NCBI GenBank assembly: GCA_036245805.1
Contig: BTRK01000004.1
Coordinates: 43,054,907 to 43,118,906, forward strand
Reading direction: 5' to 3'
DNA: 64,000 nt
DNA from: Pristionchus mayeri
Lineage: Eukaryota > Nematoda > Chromadorea > Rhabditida > Neodiplogasteridae
Below the pieces are notes generated by a model that made no database searches, was not told the origin of the DNA, and worked only from the letters and a program-made list of their open reading frames with translations. Positions 11,046 to 23,656 of this stretch are shown in pieces (the stretch's first letter is position 1; every line of letters begins with the position of its first letter). Position numbers and translations under genes: made by a program.

Positions 11046-12299
11046 TCAGGTTGGTCATAAAGTTTTGCGCGATTTTGACTAAAGTGCATTATTGCATCTA
11101 CAATCGTTCGTTGTTGTCCAATCAACTTAGATCTTTTAGTGTTAGATAGAGGCTTTTATACTCTCTTTAGAGTACACTATCATAGATCTGTCCGATCAAG
11201 GAAAAGAATAAGGCGATGTACCAAACTTCTTGTGGATGATCAACGACCTGACTTTTCAAAGGATTTGATTTTCATTTAGAACGGAGATAGGACGCAATCT
11301 AAACCATAGTAGTAAAGTATGATGGGAATATATCGTACTGGTGATGTTGAGGCTGACCAGCCACAAAGGGCATATATAAATATGCGCGTAATCCGATCTG
11401 TGGGTTTTAATGGCACTTGTCAAGATAAGTTTTGGAGTACTATATCCATGCCGACAGTTCTTGAGATTTCAATTATTCATGATTGTGAACTACCTTTCCA
11501 GTACAAGTCACAATTCCCTTTGAGGGATAATGGGGCTCTCCATTCACGAACATGGTTCTTCGGATTTTAGGTGCCCAATTTAGAACATCGAAATACACAC
11601 TTTAAGCTTTTTTGTGCTAGACATGTGGTTTGAAGGGCGGTATTTTCCTGTTAACAACCCTTGCCCTATCACTCACTATTTAGGAATATTGTGGAGGTCG
11701 CTACTTTTTCTAGGGTGAGCCGTCCTTGAAGACCCTCCATGTCAGGTTTTTTGACGTTTTCTTTGCAAAATAATTGAGTTGCAAATATCACGTTTTTAGA
11801 TGAGAAAGAAAACTGGGCTCTTAAATATTGATATAATAGAGAACCATGTAAGTAGTGATTACAGCGCCCATAGGTAGAGGTCACCTGCGTCAATCCTCGA
11901 AACAGGTGATTTGCTCGATTGAAATCTTATTTTTCTAAGTGCCCGGATTTCATTGACCTCTACGAAGCCCATTTCGAATTCGGCAGGTCTCTCTTTTTGA
12001 AACTAGGTAGTGTACGCCTAGTGCTTTTTAATAAACTTTGTGAGTCTCCATCTAAAAATTTATCTGCGAAGTGCAGCAACTTTAAATAAAATCTTTTTTT
12101 TTTTGAAAAATTCAAAGTTACGCAGATCTTGATTTCTCGCTTAGTAGAGATACTTGGAATATGTCACCTATATTTTTCTAAAGGTCGAACATGTCCCTAT
12201 ATAACGTCATCAGGACAATACGTGGCGATTTGAGCAAAAGAAAATATACGAACTCAAACTTGGGGTCCGAAATCGCGCAAAACTTTATGACCAACCTAA
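11046..12299. mobile_element. Decayed mariner element (1254 bp)
   Basis: The left end TCAGGTTGGTCATAAAGTTT and the right end, read inversely as TTAGGTTGGTCATAAAGTTT, are typical mariner terminal repeats of about 30 bases continuing as TGCGCGATTT. Both are flanked by TA (11044-11045 and 12300-12301), the expected target duplication. The 1.25-kb length fits a full mariner, but I find no transposase frame or DDE/D motif in either orientation, so the interior is decayed or replaced. Confidence 0.75.
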
Positions 12300-13920
12300 T
12301 AACTCGGTTTAAAATCATATCCTCCACAGTCTCCTTCTTTACGTCAACTTCAACCCATGCATTGAAACACTGGAAAACAACAATATATATATATATTTTT
12401 TTTTTAATTTTTATAAATATGATCATTTCTGAAGCAATTATATTCACAATGCCTTGCATAATTCCATGCAAGCATATTAAAGGAATACCTCAGCACTATT
12501 ACGGTGTCTACCGATTTCCTCGAACATTGTAATGCTGCAAAATGAATGTTTTCCTGAATATACTTCTTGAAAAAGAATCACCAACCCGTATTTGTAAATA
12601 TCTCTCTCTGCGTATAATGTTGCGACTTCGGACAGAACTTCATCTCGAGTCTGAATGGTGGTGGGTTTAGGTTGAGTGACAGCAAGTACAAGTGATGTGT
12701 ATTGTGAATTAGTTCTCAGTCGACCCCTAGCCTAATGTCACAGTATTCACTATACTTTCCCCAATCATACCTCACATCCATTCCTCATTATCATTACAGT
12801 TAATTCTTCCAGCCTTCCAGTAGGAAGCAGAGTTGGACGGTTGTTCGAAGGGTGGGGACGGGATCCGAAGGGCTGCAGATTCACACGGTTTAGACAACCA
12901 ATCGGTCGAATCGTTCGACATAAATTTAACTTCAAATTATTTGAATCTTGATTTTACCAATATTTCTTTTTTGCCGAAAACCTTGCTAAATAGTCGGTTG
13001 TGACAGTGACAATGAAAGAAGGGTGTGAAATCAAAAGGAAAAGTTTGCATGATGTTAGGTTGTCAACGATTCCAGATATGCTGCATGATATTCAAATTCG
13101 TACATATTTCGATTAAAGTAGGAGTAAATGCAAACGCGCGCACAGTTGGAATATGTTTCACATAGTGACGCACTCTCTTGAAGCCGCGTGCTATCTTGCC
13201 CCCTTCCCTGAGCTTTCCCTGATCTGGCTCCCAGCCAACTAGCTATGACTTTGTTCGGAATGGAAGAATCAATGTGAAAATTTCGGAGCTTCTTATTGTT
13301 GTAGAGTTCTAGGTCGTATGATAGCTGCAAAAATTGAATTTTGAGTTTACTCCTCCTTTCAATGCAATTGTCATGCCCCGATCCTCAAGATTCAGTTCAG
13401 GAAGGAGCTATAAGAGGTTGAGGCGATGGTAGTCTGCTGCCAATATATTTTTTCTATCCAATAGATGCGTTTCCTAGCCGCAAATTAACGACAACAAGGC
13501 TAAGTAATTCAAATAGACTCACTCGCCGCTGCTCCCCCAGATCAACGATGCCGGAATTGGCTCGATTAGCGCGCAGACTAGCCTGAATTTTTTTAAAAAA
13601 ATTATACGATTGCATCCATTCTTAGCAGCGGAGAGCTGTCAGTTGATTTAGCAAGAAATATTTATTTTCCATCGGTTCACGAGATTACGAGTTCGAAGTT
13701 TCGTTTAGAATGATATTCTATCAATAATGTGAAAATAAAACGTTAAAAAACGTTGATGATATTGTTGTAGATAAAATCAATTTTACGATGCGGGAATAAG
13801 AAGATTTTCTAATAAGTTAGAGAAACGATACCGCGCTCTTACTGTCCTACACTATCACAACCTGTCGAGAGGTGAGAGAGCGCATATAATAATAGGAATT
13901 ATATTCACGAATTCGGAAGA

Positions 13921-14004
13921 ATCGTCTGACTGTCTCCAAACCACATGCTATCTCGTCGATTAGAGTAAGCGAGAGAGTGTATGATATGGAGAGAGCCAGA
14001 CGAT
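13921..14004. mobile_element. Palindromic MITE, family 1
   Basis: ATCGTCTGACTGTCTCC pairs imperfectly with GGAGAGAGCCAGACGAT, with inner arms CTATCTCG and CGAGAGAGT. Related palindromes sit at 16737-16815 and 23562-23656. They share an arm end of the form AGAGAGTCAGACGATTGCTC. Confidence 0.6.
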
Positions 14005-15720
14005 TGCTCCAAAGTCGACTCTCTATGTAAGGAATTCGCTACTGATACGATTCGCTCACCAGAGCCATTTCGGTGTGTCTCGTGATATCATTCAGGCTTA
14101 CACTTGCGATCGGTTCCATGTTGATCGCATTCCATATATCAATTATCAAAGTACTTTATTGTATCTATTAAACAGCTAGTTCTAATTAATTAGGCATTTA
14201 TTATGTTTCACTGTCAAACAGCTTATAGAGCTAAGGTCTTCACATATTTGTTATATGATCATGCAGCAATAGACTTGTTCATCCCCATCATCTCGTTTGG
14301 TGATTCAAATCAGCGAAAGTAGTGTTGATAGTGAGAGAGGGAAAGCAGTGAAATAAAAAACGGGTAGGAGGATCAAGTTACTTTCACTCCTACAAATTAA
14401 CGATGAACATTTCCAACCGAGCGTTTGTATAGCCAATTTTTATTTTCTATTGCTGGTATTTTAAAATATACTGGTGAAGATGCTCCTATCATGGAGGATT
14501 CTCTAAAAAACATTATCGTACTGTTAAATTAATTAATACATTATTCTCCCACGTCATCAAAAAAATTTAGAAGTTAAAGTTTTAAATGCTAGCGATAAAA
14601 TACAATGCGGTTGATAGTGAGCTGACTTATAGAATTTATTGGAACAATTACGTGTAAGTATGGCCATTCGAGTTACGCTATCGATTCCGCCACGCTTCCC
14701 CCTCTTCGAATTGCTAATGATAAGTGAAAGTGGATGAGTCAAAACCAATGTGATCCGCATAGAAAGTCAATTAGCACTGTATCGAATTTCACCGAACCGG
14801 AAGATAACCCAGACTTAAGGATTGCTAAAATGAAACTATTCGCGAGTGAACAAAAGAAGTAATGAACATGAAAAAGCAAATTGTGAAACGTATTAATACT
14901 TCATGCGGCTGAGGGAAATACGGAAAGGAGTTGTTGTGGCACGATTTTGAGGAGGTGCGATGCACGCGATCTATAAATAGGATTTACGAAAAGGATAATA
15001 CAATTTGGAGAAACAACATCTCACTAATGTGCAATTAACACGATAATGCCCTTGTGGTGAGTCCATGGTGTACTTGACGATTGTCTGAACGATGGTAGTT
15101 CGCAGATCGTATGGTAATAATTGACCCCGTGTAAGTTTTCATCTAGATTAACATGTGATCTTTTATACACTGAAACCAGATTAGTTATGTAATTTAAATT
15201 TCAAAAATTGAGGAGAGAGGCGAGGCACTGCTAGGTGAAGATGGGGACATTTTGGGCCCCACCCGATGGTAAAGGAGATGGATGATGATGTGTGAACTAG
15301 TGAGATGTCAGTGAGGGTGAGTGTTCCTGAGAATCTGTGGATACCCCGAAATAAGTGCAGATCCAGGCCATTTTTTTGTCACTGTAGAAATTTCTTTGTC
15401 ACCTCTGTTTTTGTTTTTCATTTCTTTGTCACCTCTCTTTCAGCTCTCAAGAAAATGTGATGCAGTATAAGTTGATGCATTGCTGAGAAACATTATATAG
15501 ACATGCTCTTCTTTGCAGCATGTTCTCCCATCACAATATGTGCTTCCTTCATCTCCATCCGTTCCTCCATCGATCTCGTATGCATGATATAGTATGAATC
15601 TGATGACGATCAAAAATGTCTTCCATCGTGATTATCTAATACACACTGAGTACTCTCTTTCAATACACATCTGTTTTGTAATAGTCCCCCTCCTTCAAAT
15701 ACTTCATTTCTCAAATTGAC

Positions 15721-15798
15721 CTACGTGACCGTCAGTCGGATCGGTATTGTGCGTCCTGCACCTCTTTGGTCGTGAAGTTCACACAAGATTTGCACCCA
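15721..15798 (+). repeat. Short dispersed repeat, copy 2
   Basis: GTGACCGTCAGTCGGATCGG then CTCTTTGGTCGTGAAGTTC matches the copy at 852-925 with scattered substitutions. Confidence 0.5.
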
Positions 15799-16736
15799 GT
15801 AAGGTTGTGTATCGTTCTGATATAATATATTATCTCTTTCTCACTATACCTCTCTTTTCCCCGGATTCCAGTAAGACTTGTGCAGAGAGATGGCGCAGAT
15901 AGCTAGCGCATCTAAACGACTGGAACAGGCAAACATGATGGTAATTGTTCAAATTCGCATGAAAGTGCGTTGCTGCGCAAAGCACAATTTATAGTTGCAT
16001 CCAGGGAGTCACGTCCTCAAACACTAGCTTCTTGTGCCAGAATAAATCGATCAATCAATGGATTCCCTGTGGATTCCCCGTAATCCGTACAGATTCATGT
16101 GATTTCGTATCGTTATCACTGTAGACAAATCTACATATGTGCCACTCTCAAAAATATGCGGTGCAGTTTAAGGTGGTGAAATATTGGAAACGTCATATAT
16201 GCTGGTTCATGCACTGATATTGTTTTTTTTCTCGAAATCATCATTCAATAATATTATCCCACCACAATAATGTCTATATCAGGATAATGTCTATATCAGC
16301 TTCTTGCAAATTGTTCTGACATGTGATGCCCGTGCTATAAATAAATAAATACACTCCGTTTCCAGCTACACATATGAAAGCATGTCAAAGCTTATCGATC
16401 ACAATACTAACATTGAAAGAACAGAAGATTGTAACCTGTCCGAACATAATTGCCATTTCCTAAGAAATCACATTGTCATTCAGCTAATCCTTCAATTTAA
16501 TGAAATATCATGCACAATTAATCGTTTCATTAGTGAAATGTCGTGTGCAATAATAATTATTACCACGTTTAAGCGTTTTGTAAATGGACCGTTCTATGAG
16601 ATTATGAAACAAATGAATGCGCACTCCTTTTCCTCTTACACATTGAATAGATTATTTATAAGCTAGCAACGCTCAAAAACTTCTACCGACCATATCATCC
16701 CACTTCCTTTCAGAGATCAAGATAACGAATAATGGG

Positions 16737-16815
16737 CTGGCTCTCCTCAGTTTGCCCACTCTCTCGCAGGTTAGAGAAAGCGAGAGAGCATGCAAACAGG
16801 AGAGAGTTAGACGAT
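16737..16815. mobile_element. Palindromic MITE, family 1
   Basis: Left arm TGGCTCTCCTCAGTTTGC...ACTCTCTCG and right arm CGAGAGAGCATGCAAACAGG-AGAGAGTTAGAC form an imperfect hairpin. It lies 225 bases upstream of the chemoreceptor start. Confidence 0.6.
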
Positions 16816-17039
16816 TAGTCCAGTCATGCGATAAGTAAAATGTTTTACGCCATTAATCTTTCGATGCGTGAAATGTCACGTACAATAACAAGTATTTGAA
16901 GCGAGCTTCTGCTGTCTATTTCCGTATTCTTCAAGTGACAGTCATACTGTAGCGTTTTTCGTATACCTTTTGCATACTTCTTTCAACGAGATTTCGAAAT
17001 TCTAGACCGATCAATTGAACTATTCCAGAGCTTCATAAA

Positions 17040-19727
17040 ATGCTTTCGGAAAGCGATAAAGCACTCTTCGAATTCTTCGCAACCGCTGAAACGATAAACA
17101 TTTGTACATACATTATTTGTATCACTCTAAATAATGGTCATTTAGACGCCTCAATCGTAACTAATATCTTCCTTATCTACCTCATCATCAATCGATCGTC
17201 ACCAGAGATCGGATCCTATCGATATCTTCTACTCGCATTTGCCATCAACGACATCAACTATCCCGTCGTGCATTACTTCACACTCCCTGTTAGTGTTCCA
17301 AATTATAGTCAAATTCTCTTCAGTTTCCACACCCTCTCGGCAGTATACCGATCGAGAGGTGTTAAACGGAGAGATGATAGTTGGAATGAATTAGCAATTT
17401 TGTTAAATTTCAGGTCATTACTTCGTATAACGACGCGCTCATTATGTTCTCGCGAGGAATCATGACATCAAGGGTTTGAATCAAGAGTAGAGTTTGAGAA
17501 ATGATATCATGGTTCCGTCATCACATACACAAAGAATCTGTTGTATCGTTTCTCGAAATGTTTACTCAATAGTACGATCACGTTATATATTGCAATCATT
17601 CGCAGGTTTCTATCTGTCTCTACGCGTGCACATTCTCGCAGACAATGCCACTCCTTGCGCATCTGTTTATCTACCGTCTAATAGCAACGAAATGGTTGGC
17701 GATAGAATCCGAAATTCACCGCCTCTTCATGTCTCATAGTCTCTAGACCGAGCGATCTGCTAGAGAGTGTGAAAAATGAAGATGCGGTGACTCGAACTGC
17801 TAATTCTGCTCGGCGGATAATTTGCGAGTGATACAAATTTATTTAGGCCTCATATGGTTAAATTGTATACTGCAAAAAGCTGCTTCTTTCTGACCGTTGG
17901 AACAGTTACAGTGGAATCCACACTCTGGTAAGCGAGATGTACATTTGGCACTAAGTCGTATGATAAGTATGACGTCATGTCGACTTTGATATATCAAAGG
18001 AAGCATGACGCCACAGTTCTCATCCGACCTAGTGTCACATCATCGAAGAATAGGCAGATGATGGAAAAATGTTCCACTTTCATTATTGATGTAAAATACA
18101 AAAGTTCTCAAACAATCAGTTCCATTTGTACATAGCAATCAATGAATGTCTGCTGGATATCTCCATTGGTTTTGTTATATGTTTGCCAATAAAAATTCTT
18201 AGGTTTCTCAACTGCTACTACAACTATGGGCCAGACCAAGAAACGATCGACTACGTCCAGCCATTCATCGACGATTATTTCGAAGGAGAAGGAGAAGGAT
18301 TTATTGGAGCATTATATTATGTAAGTAAACGCGTGCAAGAGCACTAAGTCGGATGATCACCTTCAGATGATAACCTTCCGAATCACTAGGTTCTCAAAGT
18401 GCCGAAAACCTTAGTCGGATACATTTGTTGAACATCATCCGGAAATTTATCATCGACCATGATCATCCGGCCTAGTGCCCGTGCAAGAAAATTATCGTTC
18501 AGGATCCCTTTCAGAGTATCGATGGCACATTTCGAATGCGAGCTTTCCTAGCAACTATGGGATTCAATTCGATCATGTTTTGTTGCATGGCTGTCATTAG
18601 TTTCTGCGCATACAACATCGTCCGTTACTTTAGAAAAAATTTTAGGTGCGTTATAATTTTAGAAACAATTCCACAGTCTTTTCATTCCAATACACCCTCT
18701 CGTAAAACGATTGATCGAGAGTGTAAACTCTCTGTTACGACTCGGTTCATTCCATACAGTCTCTCTACCGGTCGCCTAGTGAGAGCGCAAAATAAAGAAG
18801 TCCTGGTACCATTTGTCGAGAATAAAATGGTACCAGGACTTCTGGTACCAGGGTTGTGTAATAATCATGTTTAGCACTTCCCAAGTATCGGCAAGGTCGC
18901 TACAATTGCAGATAACGCTCTTCAAAACGCTCGTGTATCAGGCATTTTCAATGTTTTGGAAGCACTTATTAGCTTCTCTATTCAGATGATCATTCCGATT
19001 GTGTTCGTCTACCTCCCGTGTGCTGGCATCATCAACCTGCCCATGCTTGGCTGCAGGTAGAATTCGAAAATCGAATCATCCTCTCTTCTCTCTCTACACT
19101 CTCTCGACCTGTCAAAAGGCGAGACATGGTCTAGAATAGAGGGACTTTTTACCGATTCCCTATGCATATCTGAGCACACTCTGTTTCTGCATATTCATTG
19201 AAGATCCGATCTCAAATCTTCCCGACCATAATACCAATTCGCCTAAGAGAGCAAATAATATGCAGGGTGAATCTCTTCCCCAATCTGGTCTCCGCTTCAA
19301 CTACGCTTTTCCCTCTCATCGATGTATTCGTTATCATTTTCGGAGTGACAAGCTACAGGTGATCAGTCAATGCCAACATAATGTCAACTTTCAATTCAAA
19401 CAATCAATCAATTAATTAGTTAATCAACTGAGAATCTGATTATTTCATACAATAATTAATTAATTCGCTTTTGGTGACACTCGCGTTAGATACTTGCACT
19501 TATAGCACAACGAATACAAACATAAATTGCATATCACCAATGTCTCTTCCTTATGTGCACTCTCACGTAGATGGTCAAGAGAGAGAAATGACGAACTCGA
19601 AGGAACTTAAAACAATTGATAAAATTTCAGGAGAACTGTCTTATACTTTCTCAAACGTGCTCCCCAGTCGTCGATTCATTTGATTACCGTCAACACTCAA
19701 ATGTCAACTATACATAGTCTTCATTAA
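17040..19727 (+). CDS. Str-superfamily seven-transmembrane chemoreceptor
   Basis: Nematode serpentine chemoreceptor of the Str type (str/srj-like), expected in the ciliary membrane of sensory neurons. Nine exons were joined by hand: 17040-17288, 17414-17473, 17606-17694, 18203-18320, 18515-18645, 18875-18932, 18986-19056, 19266-19358, 19631-19727. All phases agree and give 321 residues with one stop (19725-19727), within the usual family length. Family marks in order: SSPEIGSYRYLLLAFAINDI after the first membrane helix, SQTMPLLAHLFIYRLIATKW at helix 3, NYGPDQETIDYVQP in the second extracellular loop, SLQLQITLFKTL before helix 6, and FPLIDVFVIIFGVTSYR at helix 7, the classic P-x-x-D...YR ending. 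Introns 3 and 4 contain MITEs; the frame is undisturbed. The exact subfamily and the N-terminal start are the least certain points. Confidence 0.88.
17716..17790. mobile_element. Palindromic MITE, family 2, in chemoreceptor intron 3
   Basis: TCACCGCCTCTTCAT at the left pairs with ATGAAGATGCGGTGA at the right, with AGTCTCTAGACC and TAGAGAGTGT as inner arms. A longer relative is at 43309-43423 and a fragment near 3420-3465 (ACTCTAGACCGGTCGA...GAGAGAGTGTAG). Confidence 0.65.
17947..18036. mobile_element. Palindromic MITE, family 3 (GGCACTAGGTC), in intron 3
   Basis: Starts GGCACTAAGTCGTATGATAA and ends CTCATCCGACCTAGTGTC, an imperfect inverted repeat. The arms include TATGACGTCATG, an exact CRE-like TGACGTCA palindrome. 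Other copies: 18341-18480, 28784-28861, 38375-38465. Confidence 0.7.
18341..18480. mobile_element. Palindromic MITE, family 3, in chemoreceptor intron 4
   Basis: GCACTAAGTCGGATGATCA pairs with TGATCATCCGGCCTAGTGC. The interior, with more CATCCGG/CCGAAT motifs, is longer than in the other copies. It sits just after the exon ending at 18320. Confidence 0.65.
18796..18843. repeat. Near-perfect hairpin in chemoreceptor intron 5
   Basis: AGAAGTCCTGGTACCATTT is followed nine bases later by its reverse complement ending GGTACCAGGACTTCT. A further TGGTACCA repeats the core directly downstream. The stem is about 19 bp, 32 bases before the exon at 18875. Confidence 0.85.
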
Positions 19728-20430
19728 GTGTATTGTGTGCAGATATATCCTAATCTAGTCGCGGTTCGTTAAGGCATACCTTCATGTGGAACTCTCAAGA
19801 TGTGCTTTGCCGCCCAGACCAATTTAGAGTTACAGTATTTCGACTATTACCGACAATTTCCTATCATCGCTAATGTCATTGCCGTTTTCACCTTGTATTA
19901 TGCTAAGCTTTGGCAAATGCTAGATGCTCACTTCTCGACTTTCGAGAATGTGTGAAATCAATTTAGCATCGGTATCGGGAGATTGTATAGCGAAAACAAA
20001 CATTGCACAGGGTGAAAAGTCATGATCAATCGGGGAAACGGTGATATCATGGCGCACTGAGCATATGATGAGCGACAAACCGTCTCATGATTACACAGCA
20101 TACGGGTCCGGTCATGTGAATATATTAGAATAAATTATGAATAGCACAAATCCACTAACGATTGCTATCCGATATGATCAGACAGTACAGACAGCCAAAC
20201 ATGCGTGGGGAAAGCTGGGAATTAGGGATGACTACAGGGTAAAACTGGAAGGGGGGGGGGAACTATCAAAGATCGGTTCTCTGCACAGATTCTTTGGAAG
20301 ATTTTCAAAGGGTGAATCCCTTGAGAGTGCGCGAAGCGTCACCGATGGTGTAGCAGCCCGGATTGGTGACGTAGAACCTGCAGATGAGCCTTCGTGAATG
20401 GTGTGTCTTCTCCTCTTGTAACGCACTGTC

Positions 20431-22068
20431 TCACTCTATTTTATCAGTGAGATAACACACGTCAAGGGATTTTCCATGACGATTTGGCAGTACTAATGTA
20501 CAAGTATGCCAAAAAGTAAACCGGCTAGTATGCCCCCGCCACCAAGCCGTCACATTTCACATGTTATTGCTTACCTAATATTTTTCTCGGTTAGGTAGAG
20601 ACGAACGGCGCTATTGATCGTGGGTTTGTTGTCCTCGGAATTATGTCCAGCTCCTGAAACGAAGTTTGCTCGGAAATGTTACTTCATTTTTATTATCATA
20701 CTACTTTCACACTATTGCCCTCATGGAGCCAAAGTACGACATGTGCATTAAAACTAAAATAATACAATATGTTAAAATATTCTAAAATATTAAAACTAAA
20801 ATAATGATGGAGCATACCCGTAATCACGTGAAGCTCATTCAACTGCTTGCCACTCTCTGCAAAAACATACAATTAATGTATACCAATTTGCTTAAGGCAA
20901 ACACCAAATACAAATTATTTAAATTAGTGAGAAAATGGTATCTCAGGCAGCCGTGATGCTGGCTTTCAGGGTCCTTTTCCGCATTCCTAATGACTGTTTA
21001 CTTACTCTTTACGAGCTCAATACGCTCCTTGAGAAACGCGATCGCTTGCGTCGCCAGCAGCCAATGCAGGTCCAGAACGTCGCCATTTAGATAACCGTTC
21101 CATCTGAAATCTAGGGCATCTTATAAAATATTCGGGCAATGTTATCAGTATGAGTCGGTTTCGCCCAACCACTAGTTGAGTCGTCCCTTGATTCATGGGC
21201 AAACACGTCTTACACTTATTTTGGTATATGTATTCGCTACGTGCATTCCAAAATTCATGAAAATGCGACTAATGACTGCCCTGAATGATCCACAATGAGT
21301 CTGGAGTACCTTCATCCTCTCTAAAATGATTGCTTAACTGTGCATTACTTACTTGACCACTTCATCGCGGATCTCCTTCTCCTTATCCTTCGCAATCTCG
21401 AAGTCTAAGTTCCTCCAGGCGGTTTTTCTCTCATTGTGCAGCCCGAGAACCTTTTTCTTCACTTCGGAATACGTCTGATAATAAATATTTGGATTTTGTT
21501 TTTAGAATATTATATTATTCCACTGCCTACAAACTTTAGGTGTCGGTTCGAAAAATACATTCGTCTTATTACAAAATATTCGTACCATTGCACATCCATT
21601 CCGGGCAGCCATATCGCCCAGTGCGGTGAGTTGATCATTGTAAGCAACGCGAGTCGGAAGAGGATTCTTCTTCTTCGGAGCACGAGGTGGTTGTGGAAGA
21701 GCTGGCTGCTGTAACGTATTGTTTTCAATAACCTGATGGGGTCGAATGAGCGCTATGACGTCATGCGGCCTTTGAGGTCATAGTTCACCTCCAAATATCT
21801 ACCGCTACTGGTTTAAATTTAAATGTATTATAAATATTTTCATACCTTAGGTCGGAAGTTTGCAGCCACTCGCGAATATGCGCCATTTGGCACAGGCATT
21901 ATTGCCGGTCGCTCGACGTTCAGATCGAAGATGGAGATTCGTGCCGGAGCTGCAATTGAGTAGTGATATTTTACCTAATTATATCCATTGAGAGAATTGA
22001 TATTTACCATTTGACGCGCGTTGAGCATTAGTTCCTCCAAGACGCCCCGAACTTCTGGGTATGGTCGG
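20431..22068 (-). CDS. Smr-domain protein (paralogue A)
   Basis: Exons, in transcription order: 22068-22008, 21949-21846, 21732-21586, 21474-21353, 21103-21006, 20856-20818, 20653-20575, 20524-20431; all phases agree. The 5' end upstream of 22068 was not found. The product has a proline-rich N-terminus and a helical segment around LTALGDMAARNGCAM and KVLGLHNERKTAWRNLDFEI, resembling the DUF1771 region that often precedes Smr. The Smr domain follows: NGDVLDLHWLLATQAIAFLK (first motif DLHW instead of DLHG), LNELHVITGAGHNS (GxGxHS-like loop with Asn before Ser), AVRLYLTEKNIR, and a final strand NRHGKSLDVCYL. Smr proteins are RNA- or DNA-binding endonucleases. The retained D-x-H suggests possible activity, inferred. 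A close paralogue lies at 26.6-28.6 kb. Confidence 0.72.
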
Positions 22069-23561
22069 CTGAAAAATGTGTTTGAATTTATAAGATCAAA
22101 AATGCTAAAAAAAGCACACAGCTGTCAAAACAACATGTTTACAACTTGTTCGACTAAGCACGAGGAGTACTATGTGCTCGATTCTAGGGCCAATTCAAAA
22201 TAAATCGTCCTAATTTCGCTTTCTACAAAAGTCACATGAAAATCGCAACAAAAGTGTGCACCGTTATAGGGATCGATACAAGTCCAGACAAGGGGCAAGT
22301 AGTAAAATAATTCCGTATTGCTAAATCATTGAGATTTGTGGGGAAATGGCAGTTCTGAGGAGTATGACCATATTTCAGTAGTATTTGTCGTTCGTGAATT
22401 AATTGGATATTTTGAAAGTAGAAAGACATTCAATAATCAAACCCGTTTGTTTAGGCGCAACTTCTGACACTAAGTGGTGTTTGGGGTAGAGTTTGAGGCG
22501 GACGATCCTGGAAATGTAATATGCGATAAGCAGAGTCGAGGCGAGGCGAAGCTGATATCTCGGGTGCAATTGTTGCGCAATCGTAAGAGTGATAATCGAG
22601 TAGGAGAGGCGGAAATGCAGAGAGAGGGCAGAGATGAGAGAGGAAGTATGGGTTTCTAGGTGAGAGCAAATTGATTTGGCGGTGCAAATGCACTACATCA
22701 TTCATAATGTCAATCCATATTTGAAATAGCGGTTGAATAGTAATGAACTGTGGGGCGGGGGTCGACGCGGCAAAGGAAAGAGAAGGAACAGGAAGGGCTT
22801 ATCTGACTGTCTCGTTTTGTTACACTCTCGCTATCAAAGCATATTTCCATTGCGCAATGATAAGCATTACTCAATATGCATATGCTTCGAACCATCGTTT
22901 GGAATATTGAAGAACCCAAACATTGATGAGATACGATTCCCGTGACGGGATTATACTTCATTCGCTTCCGAGATGTGTGTGTCCAAACGGCATGTAAGAA
23001 ACAAAAAGGATGTGGATGGAGGAGCGAAAAATAAAGTAAACACTGCAGGTCGTTCTCATAGGTCAACATTGATTTCTCTGCGGCGTTAAGCGAAGGTCTC
23101 TTCAGGGCTGTTATGTCACATTAGTCCAATAAAATAGTTGAGAAACGTGGGAACGACAGGATAATAAGATGAGGGAATAACAGAAACTGCTCGCGTGAAA
23201 GAAGACTGATTGTGGCCGAGAAACATGTGGAGAAATAGAGATGCAAAATGAGAGGAGAGGAGAAATCAGGTGATAGGAAGAAAGCGAGATGCGCTTGGGG
23301 GGGTGGTCAAAGCCGCCTCACTCTCTCGCATTCCTTAGATCACTAGTCTAGACTTTTCCTGCGCTGCGTCTATATTACTATTAGAATAACTATTGTCAGC
23401 ATTGACTGAATTTAAGACTGTGACATACTGAACAAAATACTCCGCAGGTGCATTCTCAATCACTGTTCCGTGAAAGCCCTAATCAAGCGCTAAATTCAGA
23501 GGCAAAACAAGTGCATCCTTCTTTCATTGCGAATCTTGCGGTTGTGAGCAATGAAAAGGCG

Positions 23562-23656
23562 GAGCAATGCGCTCTGACTCTCTTCAGTTTGCACGCTCTC
23601 TCGTCTCTCTGACCGGCGAGGAAGCGTGAAAACTGAAGAGAGTCAGACCATTGCTC
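23562..23656. mobile_element. Palindromic MITE, family 1
   Basis: GAGCAATG and CATTGCTC bound a 95-base palindrome. Its arms read CTCTGACTCTCTTCAGTTT and AAACTGAAGAGAGTCAGA, and the centre ACCGG-like. It is the most symmetrical of the three family-1 copies. Confidence 0.75.

Larger units (their letters stand above)
12300..17039. other. Long stretch without supported genes; small palindromic repeats
   Basis: No exon series or domain is recognised in about 4.7 kb. It contains palindromic MITEs at 13921-14004 and 16737-16815 and a dispersed repeat copy at 15721-15798, all listed separately. The rest looks like ordinary AT-biased intergenic sequence. Confidence 0.5.

Noticed and set aside
20137..20397. 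86-codon plus-strand frame near the Smr gene
   Set aside because: Contains a G9 run, is matched by an open frame on the other strand and has no splice signals or family resemblance.
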